A stretch of DNA of 64,000 bases from the NCBI GenBank assembly GCA_963573385.1, contig CAUYLG010052119.1:1-64000 (forward strand). The letters are read 5' to 3'. The notes below the pieces were generated by a model. The model worked only from the letters and a program-made list of their open reading frames with translations. It did no database searches and had not been told where the DNA came from. A program made the translations under genes and the position numbers. This document shows, one piece after another, positions 1-12,245 of the stretch (position 1 is the first letter of the stretch; every line of letters starts with the position of its first letter). Source of the DNA: Cacajao melanocephalus. Lineage: Eukaryota > Chordata > Mammalia > Primates > Pitheciidae.

Positions 1-143
1 GGGGAGTGATAGCATTAGGAGAAATACCTAATGTAGATGATGAGGTGATGGGTGCAGCAAACCACCATGGCACGTGTACACCTATGTAACAAACCTGCAC
101 GTTCTATACATGTACCCCAGAACTTAAAGTATAATAAAAAATA
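1..143 (+). mobile_element. L1 (L1PA-type) 3' end, cut by window start
   Basis: This is the last part of the 3' UTR of a primate LINE-1. The order GGGGAG..ATAGCATTAGGAG, ATGGGTGCAGCAAACC, CATGGCACGTGTACACCTATG, AACAAACCTGCAC and ATGTACCCCAGAACTTAAAG followed by an A-rich tail is diagnostic. The body lies upstream of the window, so length and 5' structure cannot be judged. It is non-coding here. Confidence 0.95.
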
Positions 144-154
144 ACAACTATGTT

Positions 155-198
155 TCTCTTAAGAGCATTCAATGAATATTTGTTGAATGAATGCATGT
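155..198 (+). repeat. Possible L2 3'-terminal remnant
   Basis: The short motif CATTCAATGAATATTTGTTG followed by AATGAATG resembles the extreme 3' end of LINE-2 in sense orientation. It is too short for certainty. Confidence 0.3.
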
Positions 199-205
199 AT
201 ATCTT

Positions 206-3200
206 TTAGATTTTCTACTAGGCTATATAAGTACATGGCTATAGTAGATGAACTTAAAAATATTTTGTCAATAGTATAGTATATATATATATGTTGTTCC
301 ATCTTGAGTGTACAAATTACCTTCATAACATCTGTATGGGCCTCCAGTGGAAATACACAATCAGTAAAGATCTTCATCTAACAGTGCATGAAGTCCTACT
401 CGTTACACTTGGCAATCAACAACCTCAACCCTAAATCCCTGTGTGTTTCTTCACACTGGTCCATGAAATCCCTAAATAGGAATGGGATAATACATTGGAT
501 AAATGAAAATCTGTACTTGTTAGCCAGGAGCAATTCTTGGGCCTCTATGGATTGTAGAAAGCACTTCCGTTACGTTTCTGATTGCCTTATAATAAATTCT
601 TTATTAGCTGCCAACTATTACATTAGAGATTTCACGATATGCCGCTGTCTCTAGAACATAATGTTGGACCTTGCCCAGCTTGATAACTACTTTTTTCATG
701 ACAGAGTTTTTGACGTTGATATGAAAGGGATTCTACAGAGCATATGTAGGGTCTGTCCTAATAGCTGATGTGGTGAACTTTTCATAAACTGACAGAAGGA
801 ATTAATTTCTATACCTCATACTGGCAACATATCAAGAGCTGTAAATCAACAATACTGAATGAATTCATTAGATCTTTTTTATGTTTCTGAATAATAACAT
901 CAGGCAAATATTTTTTCTATATAAGAATATGGCATATTAATTTAGCATTTTATAAAGAAATGAAATTCAAAATGTAATCATTCAAATCAATATTATTGCT
1001 AAAGGTATACAAAGTTTGTATTGTTGTTTTTGCATAATAGTGAATTGGATAACATCCTCTTTAATTCTGTAAAAGAATTTCATTACAAAATGAAATCTGA
1101 AGCAAATATAATAGGCTTAATTTGATGTGTAGACATTTTTTTAACAGCAAATTGGACTAGTTTCAAACTAAATTTGTTAGGTATAAACTATAGCCTGCCT
1201 AAAAAGAAATGGGTTCCCAACAGCTTTCCCTCTGCTTATCAAATACAGATGCTTCCCTCTTCTAATCCTAGGATATAGATATTTCCTCAACCATATCACC
1301 ATGCTACACATCCAAATTCCTACATAGATTACTTGAATTTCTACATTAATCTAAATTATAACCTATATCCAATGGGTAAAGATACTTGTAGATATTTCAA
1401 AAACAAGAATAGGAATAATTTTGTACTTTGAAAGCCATTTTCTCATTAAAAAATAAACACAAATGGGAAAAAAAAAACCAAAATAAACAAACAAACATAA
1501 AAATCAGTATGAATCATCCAGAAGTTAACAATTTATTTGAAGAACAGGTTCAATGCTAGAACTTACTCAGTATTACCCTAAATTGAGTTTTTGATTTGAA
1601 ATCAACCATAGAATAACCTCAAAATATGATTTGGATATTTTTACTTTTTCCCCAAAAATAGAACCAAGTGCATTTTAAGTTTAGATAATTTTGTTTTCAA
1701 CATCATAATCATTTACCTCAGTTGAAGATACCAGCTAAAGAGAAAGGAATATTCCTTTCCCAAGAAATAAAAAAAGGCTTAAGAATTATAAAGTATAAGT
1801 TTGTAGAGGGTAGAATCCTGTAAATATAGTAGTTTTTCAAGTGTCTTCAACAGAGCAAGCTTTGAACACTTACTTAATAAATGGATTTCAAAAACCCAGT
1901 ATGGAATAAGTCAAGAAATCCCTTTTGTGGGCGAAGTTGCATATCATTTTCAGGACATCAATAAAAGACTTTGGAACTTTGATATCATTTTTGTAAGTCT
2001 GGGATTGTGATCCTTTGGTTTGACTTCTTAAATTCTACCTTTGGACAAAGGTGATCCTCAGGACTGATGAGACTGAATGGCTGAAAGATAACTTTTCATG
2101 GGGCATAAATAGGCCCTGATGAATTCCCTGGTCTTTGAAAACGTAATGGTCTTTAGATGTAATATGCTTATTTTCTTTCCTTTTTAGAAGTATTATCTCT
2201 TGTTTGGGTGACCTTGGTTTGTTAATGAAACTAAAATTCTTAACAGCTAAAATGGCCCCAGTCTTGATTGATCAAGGTCATTATCTGATTCACATGATCT
2301 TCAGTTGACTTGGGGAAACAGACCTTATTACCAACTCTCATCATTTAAAATTTTTTTTTTAATTTTAATTACTTTTCAAGTAACAAAGCCTGTGAAATTA
2401 ACTAAACTTTCTTTTTTCCTCCCTTTTTTAACATTCAACTAACTTTGAAGGTTGAATTTGGAAACCAAAAAACATGAAATTGCTCTGGAACTAAGGCCTA
2501 ATGTTAGTCATGATCCGCTCTGAAGCAAAAATTGTATAGCTAAGTTGTAAACCCTTTGAAAATGTAGCTCATAATGGAAGTGCTGACACAATCTTAACTG
2601 TGCATTCTTGAACCCCAGCACTAATATATCCAAGGCGTTTTACTACTGTCAACTTATCTCACTTTTTAAAATTAAACATCCCTCCAAGCATCTTTATTTC
2701 CCTTTTAAGTTTTTAAAGAAATTTGTGTGTATATGTTTGTAAATATGTGTATATGTGTGTGTATGTCATTTGGAAAGAGGAGGAGAGGGTGGGGGCTGAT
2801 AGATACATACACACAAGAATTTGCACACTTATTTGATAAGGGTGGAATGCGTTAATGTGCTTTTCAATCCACACTTTTCCCAGGCATAATCTGATATTAT
2901 AAAGAATATACACTCTCCAACATCACTTTCTTCACAGTGGAGCAACAGCCTGCTACCTAGCCAATAGTTTTCCCCAGTTTTGATAAAAGTGCTCATTTTA
3001 TTTGCAAGTAAAGTTCAAAGAGCTTTCTTAATATGCCTACTTTAATATACCTACTTTTTAAATGTGAAGAATAACTCAAAACTCTTTCCAATTTTCCCTC
3101 TATTTGTCATTCAATTAAAAATTGTATTTTAGGTAAATATTACATGACATCTCAGAGTATTTTAGTCACATGGGAACAGGCATGCATTAATAACAAATAA

Positions 3201-3987
3201 TTAAAATGAAAATTTGATGTTAAAAATTTTTAAAGTGAATTTGAATGCAAATTCAACAAAAATGACTTTGGATAAAAAATACTCAGGACATAATTTCTGT
3301 AACTAAGACATATCTATTATTCTCTAGCATCATTTTTTTCCTTATCAAAATCTTATATGTAAGGAATTTTCCTGAATTTATTAAATGCTATTTTCAAAGT
3401 AACATGAAACAACATGAGTAACTTTCACAACAGATCTTAGCACAGTTGCTAATCATATTCTACAATTACTATATCTAAAAAAAACCTAATAATCTTTTGA
3501 ACATATAAAAAATACGCACTTCACATCTGGTTTTGGAATTTACTCTTCAGTTGTAAGAAAGATAAGGTATTAAATCTATTTATTGCATACAGATGGAGAT
3601 TAAATTATTTAAACAAACGAAACTCAGAAGTAATGATTATACAAAGAACACTCTGCATTTTCCATGAATATTCATCCAGTTCAGTTTCCAGATTCCCAAT
3701 CTCACATGATAAATTACTTTTGAACAATGGTGTTGCTTTTTTTCTACTTCACTACTTCCTACATGAGTCTGACAGTTTTCCAAATTTCTTGACTACTGTA
3801 AAATACTTTCATATTTTTCTACAACTAAAACTGACATTTAAATGATACAGTAAAAGTCTTGTGACAACAATAATTTTCCAGCATTACAAAGGCAAGATTC
3901 ATCACAGTGGCTAAAAGTAAGAAATGTGTAATTAACACTTAAAGTCAGAATATTGTACTACCAGTCTATTTTTCCATGTACTTTGCC
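206..3987. other. Unrecognised AT-rich non-coding DNA
   Basis: I recognise no gene, Alu, L1, LTR or MIR in this interval. It holds an A-rich low-complexity patch at about 1448-1502 and a GT-rich patch at about 2727-2764. ORFs here are at most 88 codons and lack recognisable motifs. It may contain repeats too old to identify by eye. Confidence 0.5.
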
Positions 3988-4150
3988 CATTCATCAGATA
4001 TTTATTGAGCATCTATTAAGTATAAGACTGCATGTTAATGAAGATTAATTTTTGTCAAAGATGAAATTTCTCTTCAAATAACTTACAAAGTGGTAAACAA
4101 GACACAGACACACATAACAATTAAGCACTATAAAAAGTGACAAATGTCTT
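3988..4150 (-). repeat. L2 3' region, antisense
   Basis: CATTCATCAGATATTTATTG followed by AGCATCTATTAAG is the reverse complement of the LINE-2 3' end. The later 'gtaaacaagacacagacaca' part fits the same family. The copy is ancient, strongly diverged and non-coding. Confidence 0.6.
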
Positions 4151-5210
4151 CTTATCTATGTAAAGTACCATAGTCCTTTGAAAGACGAAATACAATTTTA
4201 AGTATGGACATCAGAAGTTAGAACTTGTATAGCAGTTAAAGGTCATTCCAAGAAAAATATAAAGTGATCTTATGTTTCCCCAAATCAGAAAGTCTTAAGT
4301 TGTTTTATTGTTTATTAAAGAGTAAATCATCATGCTCAAATTTGATTAACATTGATTTCTTACCCAACAGCAAGGAATGTGAGAGACTGAGTTGTATGAG
4401 GTAGTAAAATTTGTATTAGTTCATATAACTAGGGCGAAACATGAGAATCAATATAATAATGGGCTTGTAGGTAGGAGGTACCATCAAATATTTAATTTTT
4501 TCATAACTTTTAAGGTTAAAAAAAAACTTCTGCAAGCTCCAACAAATTCTCAAACTATTGCCAATAGATTAGATGGGATTGTGCAGATAACACATTAAAA
4601 TAAAAATTGCCACTCTAAATATTCCTAGGTCAGTGCTTCAATGCACCATGAATTAAAATGTTGCAATTCTACAGCATGTTCTCCTAATACAATTTAATTC
4701 TTCCTAAAGAGGGAGAAGATAACTTCCAGAGAGGCTTTCTTTGTTTAGCAAAGATAGACATTAGATAACAGGCTGCTATAATTTATTACAGAAAGCAAGT
4801 ACGGGTGTTGTGTGAAACAATTTTCTGAATTATTAAAAGTTTTGATCACTTCATACCTTGTTTCCAATAGTTTAACTCTTATGTCATAACTGAGACAACT
4901 AAATGGACTCAACAGACTCTTACAGGAGATTTAAATGGAGTCAAGGTGAAGGCTGGAATGGGTGAGACACTGACGACAATGTCTATTACCTCCTCTTAGT
5001 TTGATCAGTGGCTGCTCTGATTAGTCAGTGTTTGTGTTGAACAAAGGGGTCAATGATTTGACTATTACCTTACATGCCAGCCTTACCCACTTACATCTTT
5101 CAGCCCTATTTTTCTAGTTATACCTATTTACCTCCCATTTGCACCTTTAATAGTAGCTATAAATATTAAAATTTGGCCTAAATTCTAATTTCCTGTAGCA
5201 GAAATAGATA
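4151..5210. other. Unrecognised AT-rich DNA
   Basis: No recognisable repeat or gene. The only ORF is 68 codons with no features. Confidence 0.45.
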
Positions 5211-5643
5211 TGATTGACCCTTGAACAACACAGGGGTCAGAGATACTGACCTCTGTGCAAGTCAAAAACTGTATGTAACTTTTGTCTTCCCTAAAACTTA
5301 ACCACCAATAAGCTACTGTTGACTGGAAGCCTTACCAATAATACAAACTCTTGATAAACACATTTTATATGTTATTTGTATTACATACTGTATTTTAAAA
5401 ATAAAGTGAGCTAGGGAAAAGAAAAAGCTATTAAGGAAATTATGAGGAAGAGAAAATACATCTACTATTCCTTAAGTGAAAGTGGAGCATCATAAAATCT
5501 TCATCTTCATATCTTCACATTAAGTAGGTTAAGGAAGAAGAGGAGAGGTCGGCCTTGCTGTCTCAGAGGTGGCAGACACAGAAGGAAGTTCACATATAAG
5601 TGAATCTGCACAGTTCAAACCTGTGTTATTCAAGGGTCAACTC
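5211..5643. mobile_element. Tigger-type (TcMar) non-autonomous DNA transposon
   Basis: The ends are inverted: TTGACCCTTGAACAACACAG on the left (from 5214) and its near complement CTGTGTTATTCAAGGGTCAA on the right (to 5640), flanked by TA-containing sequence as expected for TA target-site duplication. Internal blocks such as 'aagctactgttgactggaag' and 'gccttgctgtctcagaggtg' match the widespread primate Tigger-related family. The element is about 430 bp, far below an autonomous Tigger (about 2.4 kb), so it is an internally deleted copy with no working transposase. Strand is left open because I cannot fix the consensus orientation. Confidence 0.8.
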
Positions 5644-5763
5644 TATAATACATATATATTATAGATATGTATGTATATATTATATTATAGATATATAGGT
5701 ATATTGTATATATATAATTATGTTTATTATATATGTATATGCATATTATATATTTATATATAA
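5644..5763. repeat. TA-rich low-complexity tract
   Basis: About 120 bp of imperfect TATA/TATG repeats directly follow the Tigger element, which suggests that microsatellite expansion started at the TA target site. Confidence 0.8.
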
Positions 5764-8700
5764 TTTCCTGATTGTTACATATATTGACCATCTGTATGGT
5801 AAACTTTTCTGTAGAGTTATGCTCATGTAAATGGAGCTGTTTACATCTTTTAGACTTTTTTTCATGCTGAGGGTAATTGAATATAAAATAATTGGCTTCT
5901 GTAATCCTAATGAAGATAATGTCCTCAATGTAGTTAAGATTTCTGGTCAGTTTATCATAAACGCAAACTCTTATGTGTACTTACGTCATGCTCTAAATTA
6001 ATCAGATGGGACACCCGCCTTCCCTTCAGGAGTTTATATATTGTGATTAAATAGAAAAGCATATGCCTGAGGGAAAACTTGCTGGCCTACTAACCTATAT
6101 TTGGGAGTCATGTTCATTGAAGAGCTTAAAAATCCCATGGTAGCCAACAATTATCTGCATTTTTCCCAAATGTTCTGACACGTCAGTTTCCCGTCATCTG
6201 TTTGGTGCTGCCTGGCTATGTGCTGCTCATATCACCCCTCACGGGCCACAAGTATACAGTGGCCTATGAAGTTGCCACTCCTCAACTCTGCCCCAATAAC
6301 CCTTTCTCTCTGAATGGTGGTTCCTGTTAATACTACAAAAATGGAAATTGTCAGCATGGGTAGGTTGCCATATGGAGGTTGACAGCTGCTCAGTCAGATT
6401 AAGACAAATGCATATAGACAATGTGAGCACAAAAAAAGTAATAATAATTAAGTAGAAAACTTTGTTGTTTTGCTACTGGTATTTTTTTCCAGGATTTTTA
6501 GAAAAAGAGTATCTACTTTAAAGCAGATAAGCTTGAGCTGGTATTGATATGAAGCAAACCGAAGAAGAGTAGTTAAAGTAACCTTTAAAATGCTGTATTT
6601 CCAATTTTGATCCTCTTTGCCTCTGGCCACAGTGTTTAATTTAAAATGACTCATTCTCCCCCCATTCCCACCTCATATGTAGACCACTTCTGCTAGGTAT
6701 CTTTCAAAGTAATAAATGAAGACCCTTACCTTTGTGAAAAGGGAAATAATGCTGAACAAATCGTAAAAATGTGTTTTAAAAGACTGCATCACATGCCAAG
6801 AAAAAAAGAACAGAATTTTACAACCCACTGAAAGATAACACACCACTATCAATAGCCAAGCTCATGAATAAATAAATATTTACAACATATACATATGCAT
6901 ATCAACGCGAGACTACATCACAGAAACTCAGAATCTGTGAAAAATATTTATGCAATGCATATACAGTACAAACAGAGGTACTAAAAAGGAAATCATTTTA
7001 AAGCAAAGCCAACACATTTCAAGTTTTTCAGTAACTTGACTGACCCTTCCAAAATACACAAAACTCTTTTAACAATATGAAATATGTTGCTATGATTGCC
7101 TATTCCTGAACTTAACTGAGTCATATCATCATCATACAGCAGAGCTAGCAAATTTCTAGCTGAGCTAGTTAGAGTACATTGCAAAAAGTGGTCATATGTT
7201 CAAAGACGAAACATTTCAGACTTGCTTTACAAATGAAATCCAGTGCATCTGTATTCAAAGCTGTGTGGAATGAATAAATGCTTAGGAACACACACAAGCA
7301 TTTTAAATCAACCTTTCTGAATAGGTTAACAACTTTGCTGAAATCTTACAGCTGTCTTTCTCACTGGGTAGCTGGAGCTCCAAAGTCTATTGCTTAAGTT
7401 TAACACAGGAAATTAAACTCTGACATGCTATAGGCACTGACCGTACATAAGAAATACAAGGTAACACTCCTGACATCAATAACACCATGCATCTCTAGAT
7501 CCTAAGCCACCGAAGGCCGGCATGCAGGCTAACATAAATAACAGCTTGCAGTTTGCAAGACAAAAAATAACATTGATAACACTAGGAAATATAGTAATGT
7601 GGTGATATAATTTACAAGGCCTGAAGATAATTTGCAGCACCACTCCTCTGGGTGGATCTGCACCAATCATCTAAGCTAAGTGCCTGTTGGAACTTTTCTC
7701 TCAAAGGTACAGTAGGTAGACAATTTGTAATACCTTTAATGCAACAAAAGGAGAAGCAGAGAGACCAAACTGTTGGGGCTTGGGTATTTAGAAAATCCTG
7801 CTGAGATTTTGAGATAAATTTTTAAAATTTCTTGTTCATAAAGTTCATGCTTCTTGTGAACCTCGGATGATAAATACCGACAGAAAATAAATGGTAGGGG
7901 AGACTCAGAAAACATTTTTAGAGCTAAGACAAAAACAGGTGAAAAGAATGCTTCTGGAAAGCAAAATCCTCAGATATATTTCCCATCAAGATTTTTCTCC
8001 AAATATACAAACAGTATCCAGAAAGTCTCTCGTCGGATATGTCTACAGCATCATTTTGGCTCACAGCATTCACAGAACACATACCTTGATAACTTGTGTT
8101 TATATAAACAAATGGCATTCAGGGAAAGCGGAACCAACTGAACTTTACAGAAAGGTTGATTCAAAGTCTCAAAAATTCTCTCCCATCTCATGATAATTTT
8201 TCAACAGCAGAAGAAAATGGATTACAACACTTCAAACAAAGTACTAAAAGGCTTTTTCTCATTCAGCAGATTTTTCCAATAAAGTTAATGCAATTTATCT
8301 TTATTAACACTTCAACACTGATAGAGTCAGCCAGAAAATTAGTGTTGGTGGCACTGCATTTCACAACATGCCCTTTCTCAGACATTCCTCTGATCATTTC
8401 ACAAAATCTGCCAACAATTCAGGGATCTAATATATTCAGAACCTATTTCTTTTTAAAATAATGCAGCTTCTGAAGGAGAATACACATATTCTTGCACTAG
8501 AGCAGCATGAATCTGCTGTTATAGTCTCCCTGCTTGAAATAATCACTGTAATGCTTAGAAGCCAAGAAAACCAAACATTGCAAACATGTATTGATATCAA
8601 AAAGATAGAAAACTCTTCTTTCTAGCTACATGCAACACAGATCCCCTTTCCTGAAAGAAAAACCTGATTTCAATCAGAAGCAATTGCTTCACCCTGAGCT

Positions 8701-8770
8701 GTCCTTAAGTTAGCATTAACTGGCCTTGATAACTCCATTTAGATCTTAACACAAAACTTTCATCACTTAC
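5764..8770. other. Interval without recognised repeats; possible intron of a minus-strand gene
   Basis: About 3 kb with no Alu, L1, LTR, MIR or DNA transposon that I can identify, which is unusual for this window. The overlapping ORFs at 7891-8193(+), 8156-8461(+) and 7924-8118(-) have no motifs and look like chance. If the 8771-8900 exon is genuine, this would be the beginning of its first intron. Low repeat density can mark functionally constrained DNA, but constraint itself cannot be seen from one sequence. Confidence 0.4.
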
Positions 8771-8900
8771 CCCCCTTCCAAGGTTTTCCTTTCCAGGGGG
8801 TCCGGGTCAGCTTGCTCAGGGTTGGTCCAGAGAGGAAGAGCATCAAAATGAAGAGAAGTTCAAGCCTAGTAATTTTCTCCACTTTCTCTGATGATAACAT
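8771..8900 (-). CDS. Candidate first coding exon, signal-peptide-like, partial
   Basis: Reading on the minus strand from ATG at 8900-8898, 43 codons run open to 8771 and stop one base into a codon at the junction GGGGG|GTAAGTGATG, a strong splice-donor consensus (GT at 8770-8769). The product starts MLSSEKVEKITR, a charged N-region. It continues with the hydrophobic run LELLFILMLFLSG, then PTLSKLTR, then a basic Trp-containing stretch TPWKGKPWKG. That is the layout of a cleavable signal peptide followed by the start of a mature chain, so a secreted or membrane protein is inferred. An in-frame TAA lies a few codons upstream of the ATG, and position -3 is a purine, so the start is plausible. 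Without splicing the frame would end two codons later. I do not recognise the family. No second exon was identified in the window. It could still be a chance ORF or part of a non-coding transcript. Confidence 0.45.
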
Positions 8901-9359
8901 TTCCACAAGTTAATTTCACAAAATTTCTCACATCCTCTTCCCTCTTGGTTATGAAAATAGCATTAATCATTGAAAAACCTGAGGTAGGTGTTGCTTTGCC
9001 ATCTTTAACAGCTGAAGTAGCAGCTTCCTGATGTAGCCCTGAGCCAAGCTACATTTCTCACGGATCCGGCTCCTTCTCTTCAGTACGCAGTCAGCCCTGC
9101 TTCTACTCCAGAAGCTATAAAATAATTTCTGTCCTCCACTTTGCTTTCAGGAGGAATATATTCCTCAGCGTTCTGGGTGAGCTTGATTGAAAATGATAAA
9201 AACAGTAATGTCTGTGTCCAGCAGAAAAGAGAAAAGATGTCAGGAGTATGTGAAAAAGATGAGAAGCAGTTGTACTGACAGCTTTCAGGCTGCCTGTGTG
9301 ATCCTAATAGCCGTGCAACCAACCAAATTGCTCTTTTAAGAGTAATAAGGCTTCATTGA
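8901..9359 (-). other. Possible 5' leader of the candidate exon
   Basis: No repeat is recognised. If the promoter suggested at 9360-9482 is used, this would be 5' UTR on the minus strand. It contains an 80-codon ORF (9322 down to 9080) and further ATGs, which would be unfavourable as unspliced leader. Some of it may therefore be intronic: a pyrimidine-containing 'acctacctcag' on the minus strand near 8960-8970 could serve as an acceptor. Confidence 0.3.
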
Positions 9360-9482
9360 AATCCGGTGTCGCTGCTACTTGGGCGGGTAGTGCTGGGCTT
9401 GAAAACCACCCAGGAACCGCCACAGATAACGACTGCTTCAGTTCAGCTTCAGAATATTAAGGGCTGAGCAAAATATAGTATG
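9360..9482 (-). promoter_or_regulatory. Possible promoter of the candidate minus-strand exon
   Basis: On the minus strand a TATATTT motif (9477-9471) lies just upstream of a short stretch (about 9435-9360) with several CpGs, including TCGTTATC, GGCGGTTCC, CCCGCCC and GCGACACCGG. CpG is very sparse elsewhere in this AT-rich region. Placement upstream of the signal-peptide-like exon makes a promoter plausible. There is no independent evidence of transcription. Confidence 0.25.
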
Positions 9483-10072
9483 CACAGAAGGTAGTTAATC
9501 TATTGTGTGGATAGACGAGAATTCAGGCAATGTAGTACAGAAAGACTCAGAGAAAGACTCAGAACTTAAAATGCATTTTATTTTTCCTTCACTTCACCTC
9601 ATGACATTCAAAGGGTATTGCATCTGCACTAATGATTCATAAATGGGTCTGAAATATTTATTAGATGAACAATAACAAGTATAGAATTCTTCTCCCCAGC
9701 AATAAAACAGGAAGAGCAAGTTCTCAATATGTAGTTGCAGCTCTCTTCTGTATTAAATGAAGTCAGTTCGTTTTGGCATTCTTGTGTCACCCTAATGAAC
9801 CCACCATGAATGTAATAAGCAAACTTTTGGAAATACCAACATAGACTGCCAAGGCTTTCTTGAATGTGTGAATTCAAGAAAGCTCATTTTTATTTGTTTG
9901 TGCACATCACCATGGAAATATAAAAAGCTCCCCAAGTCTTTCTGTCTTTTGCAACTATATTTATGCAGACATTACTGGTCACAAGGTGTGGTTATAATTA
10001 ACACATGACTGTACCCCTGGATGAAGATGACATGGGTGAAGGCATACATATAAAATAAAATAATTTGGTTTT
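9483..10072. other. Unrecognised DNA
   Basis: No gene or repeat recognised. The 82-codon minus-strand ORF at 9629-9877 shows no motif. Confidence 0.4.
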
Positions 10073-10376
10073 GTCTGGCATGGTAGCTCACACCTGTAAT
10101 CCCAGCACTTTGGGAGGTCAAGGTGGCAGGATAGCTTGAACCCAGGAGTTTCATACCAGACTGGGCTACATAGTGAGACTCTCCCACCTCTACAAAAAAG
10201 GAAAACTTAGCCAGGCATAGTGGTACATGTCTGTATTCCCAGCTACTCAGGAGGCTGAGGCAAGAGGATCACTTAAGTCTGGGAGGTTGAGGCTGCAGTG
10301 AGTCATGATCGTGTCACTGCACTCTAGCCTGGTGACAGAGCAAGATACTGTCTCAATAATAATAATTAATAATAAT
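10073..10376 (+). mobile_element. AluJ-type SINE, full length
   Basis: Both monomers are present: TGTAATCCCAGCACTTTGGG in the left arm and GAGGCTGCAGTGAGTCATGA in the right arm. It ends in an AAT-rich tail (AATAATAATTAATAATAAT). Features such as 'ctgggctacatagtgagac' and 'gaggctgcagtgag' are those of the old J class. It is a dead retroposon of 7SL origin. Confidence 0.92.
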
Positions 10377-11299
10377 AGAATCTTTACCACCTGAAGTGAA
10401 TTGGCATAATCAAAACACTCTGGCTACTATTTTAAATCTGTCTACATGTTAATATTATACATATGGTCACTTATTTCCTTAACCAGGGAGCCATAATACA
10501 TGAATTATGCACTAGTGTATTTTAAAGTAATCAATTTATATATTAGGATAACCACCCGTTTTATAATGTTATCAATTTCAAAAGGGAATAAATTGCCCCT
10601 TTCAAATCATATTCTTGGAAGAGGTACCTTTAGAAGAGTAAGTTATCTTGTTAAGATAAGCCATATATTAAATTTGAAAATACAGTTATTACAATTTACT
10701 TTTATATAAAGGAAACAATGTCAAAAAAATTAACGGAACATACAAAATAAACTCTAAGATTGTGCCTTAGTTTAGAAACAATGATCACCCTGTATTCACT
10801 TTTAATTTAAATACTTCTGTGTGAGGAAGGAAAAACGTATGCCCATTTTATAAATAGTGAACTTAAAATTCCATGTCTTTGCATATTTAAAAATGGGAAG
10901 CTTATATTTAACTCAGAATTTGCTTTTCTTTTTCCAGTCACTATCCTCTTTACCTGCCCATTTCCTCTCTCTTTAAATGCAAGTAAACAGAAGTTGGTAG
11001 AATAAACTGACCAACTCCCTCACCACCACCTTCTGAGGAAGACTCTAGAACCAAACTCATTTACTATCCACTGGCCCCATTCCTCTTCAAAGAAAAAGCA
11101 CAACCTTTCATGATTAGCAACTAAAAAAAAATGTCTTGGGCCTTTGGTAGAATAGAAAAATGTCAAGTAGGTTTGAATATAATAAAAGGGTATGAGTAGA
11201 AACGCTGAATTTTTCTGAAGGGTCTGGCCAGAATAAGGTTACTAGGGAAGCATTCTTTTCTGAATATAAGGTAAAGTTGGTCAGATTCACTCCAAAAAT
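10377..11299. other. Unrecognised DNA
   Basis: AT-rich sequence with no recognised repeat or gene. Confidence 0.4.
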
Positions 11300-11668
11300 A
11301 TTTCATGTTTTCCAGCTTCATCCATGTCCCCGTATTCTCGGCAAACTAACACAAGGACAGAAAACCAAACACCGCATGTTCTCACTCATTAGTGGGAGTT
11401 TAACAATGAGAACAAATGGACACAGGGAGGGGAACATCACACACCAGGGCCTGTCAGGGGCTCAGGGGCTTGAGGGGAGGGATAGCATTAGGAGAAATAT
11501 CTAATGTAGATGAAGGGTTGATGGGTACAGCAAACCACCATGGCACATGTATACCTATGTAACAAACCTGCAAGTTCTGCATATGTACTCCAGAAATTAA
11601 AAGTATAATTAAAAAATAAGTAAATAAAATAAAATACAAAAAAAAAACTAAAAAAAAATTTCATGTTT
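11300..11668 (+). mobile_element. L1PA 3' end with 5' micro-inversion and target-site duplication
   Basis: The forward part (about 11332-11657) runs from TATTCTCGGCAAACTAACAC through CCAAACACCGCATGTTCTCA, GGGAGGGATAGCATTAGGAG and AACAAACCTGC to an A-rich tail. The first 20 bases (11311-11330, TCCAGCTTCATCCATGTCCC) are the reverse complement of the L1 segment that normally lies just upstream of that start, so the 5' tip is inverted. The whole is bracketed by ATTTCATGTTT at 11300-11310 and 11658-11668, an 11-bp exact target-site duplication. This is the structure expected from twin priming during L1 insertion. Confidence 0.88.
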
Positions 11669-12039
11669 AGATTTCCAAGATTTCTTTCCTTTCCAGTAAT
11701 CTCTGGTAGACACCTGGCCATAGCTTTCTCTGATGGGGAAACTGAAATGGAATTGGAAGAACCAAACCACTGTTGTTCATACAGGGAGCGTCACTCTCTT
11801 CCAGAATTCATCTGGCAGAAGCTTGACGTTCTGCCGGAGCTTTCTGCACACCAGAAGAGACGAGAGAAAAACCTCCTCATATGGAACTTGGTGGGGTAGC
11901 CAACAGAATACATAAGGGTAAAATTTGAAGGAAAAGTGAACGATTAAGTGGAGAGGCAGTCCAATGAGACATATATCTTTGTAAGTGTGAGTTTATCAAT
12001 GCCTTTCTATCTATGTTAATATTAATAACAAATTAGTTA
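11669..12039. other. Unrecognised DNA
   Basis: Two overlapping plus-strand ORFs (11663-11899 and 11733-11915) occur but have no recognised domain. No repeat was identified. Confidence 0.4.
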
Positions 12040-12245
12040 ACTTATTACAATTTCTAAGCACTTTTCATTCATCAACTCATTTAATCCTTACCAAAACACA
12101 ATGGAGTAGAGATAATTCTTACCTGCATTTAACAGTATAAACTGAGGCACAGAGAGTTTAAGTCACTTATCCAAGGTCACAGTGCTGTGTCTGGAATTCA
12201 AACCCCTCAGTTCTGAGCCTTTGCTAATCCCTATGCTAAAGCCTC
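12040..12245 (-). repeat. MIR SINE, antisense
   Basis: 'aaactgaggcacagagag' then 'ttaagtcacttatccaaggt' followed by CACAG and 'ggaattcaaacccc' is the classic reverse complement of the MIR core. It is an ancient tRNA-derived SINE without function of its own. Confidence 0.85.

Noticed and set aside
9080..9322. 80-codon minus-strand ORF (ends ..GLTAY) upstream of the candidate exon
   Set aside because: Not supported as a gene by itself: no motif, no splice context. Kept only as a possible upstream ORF.
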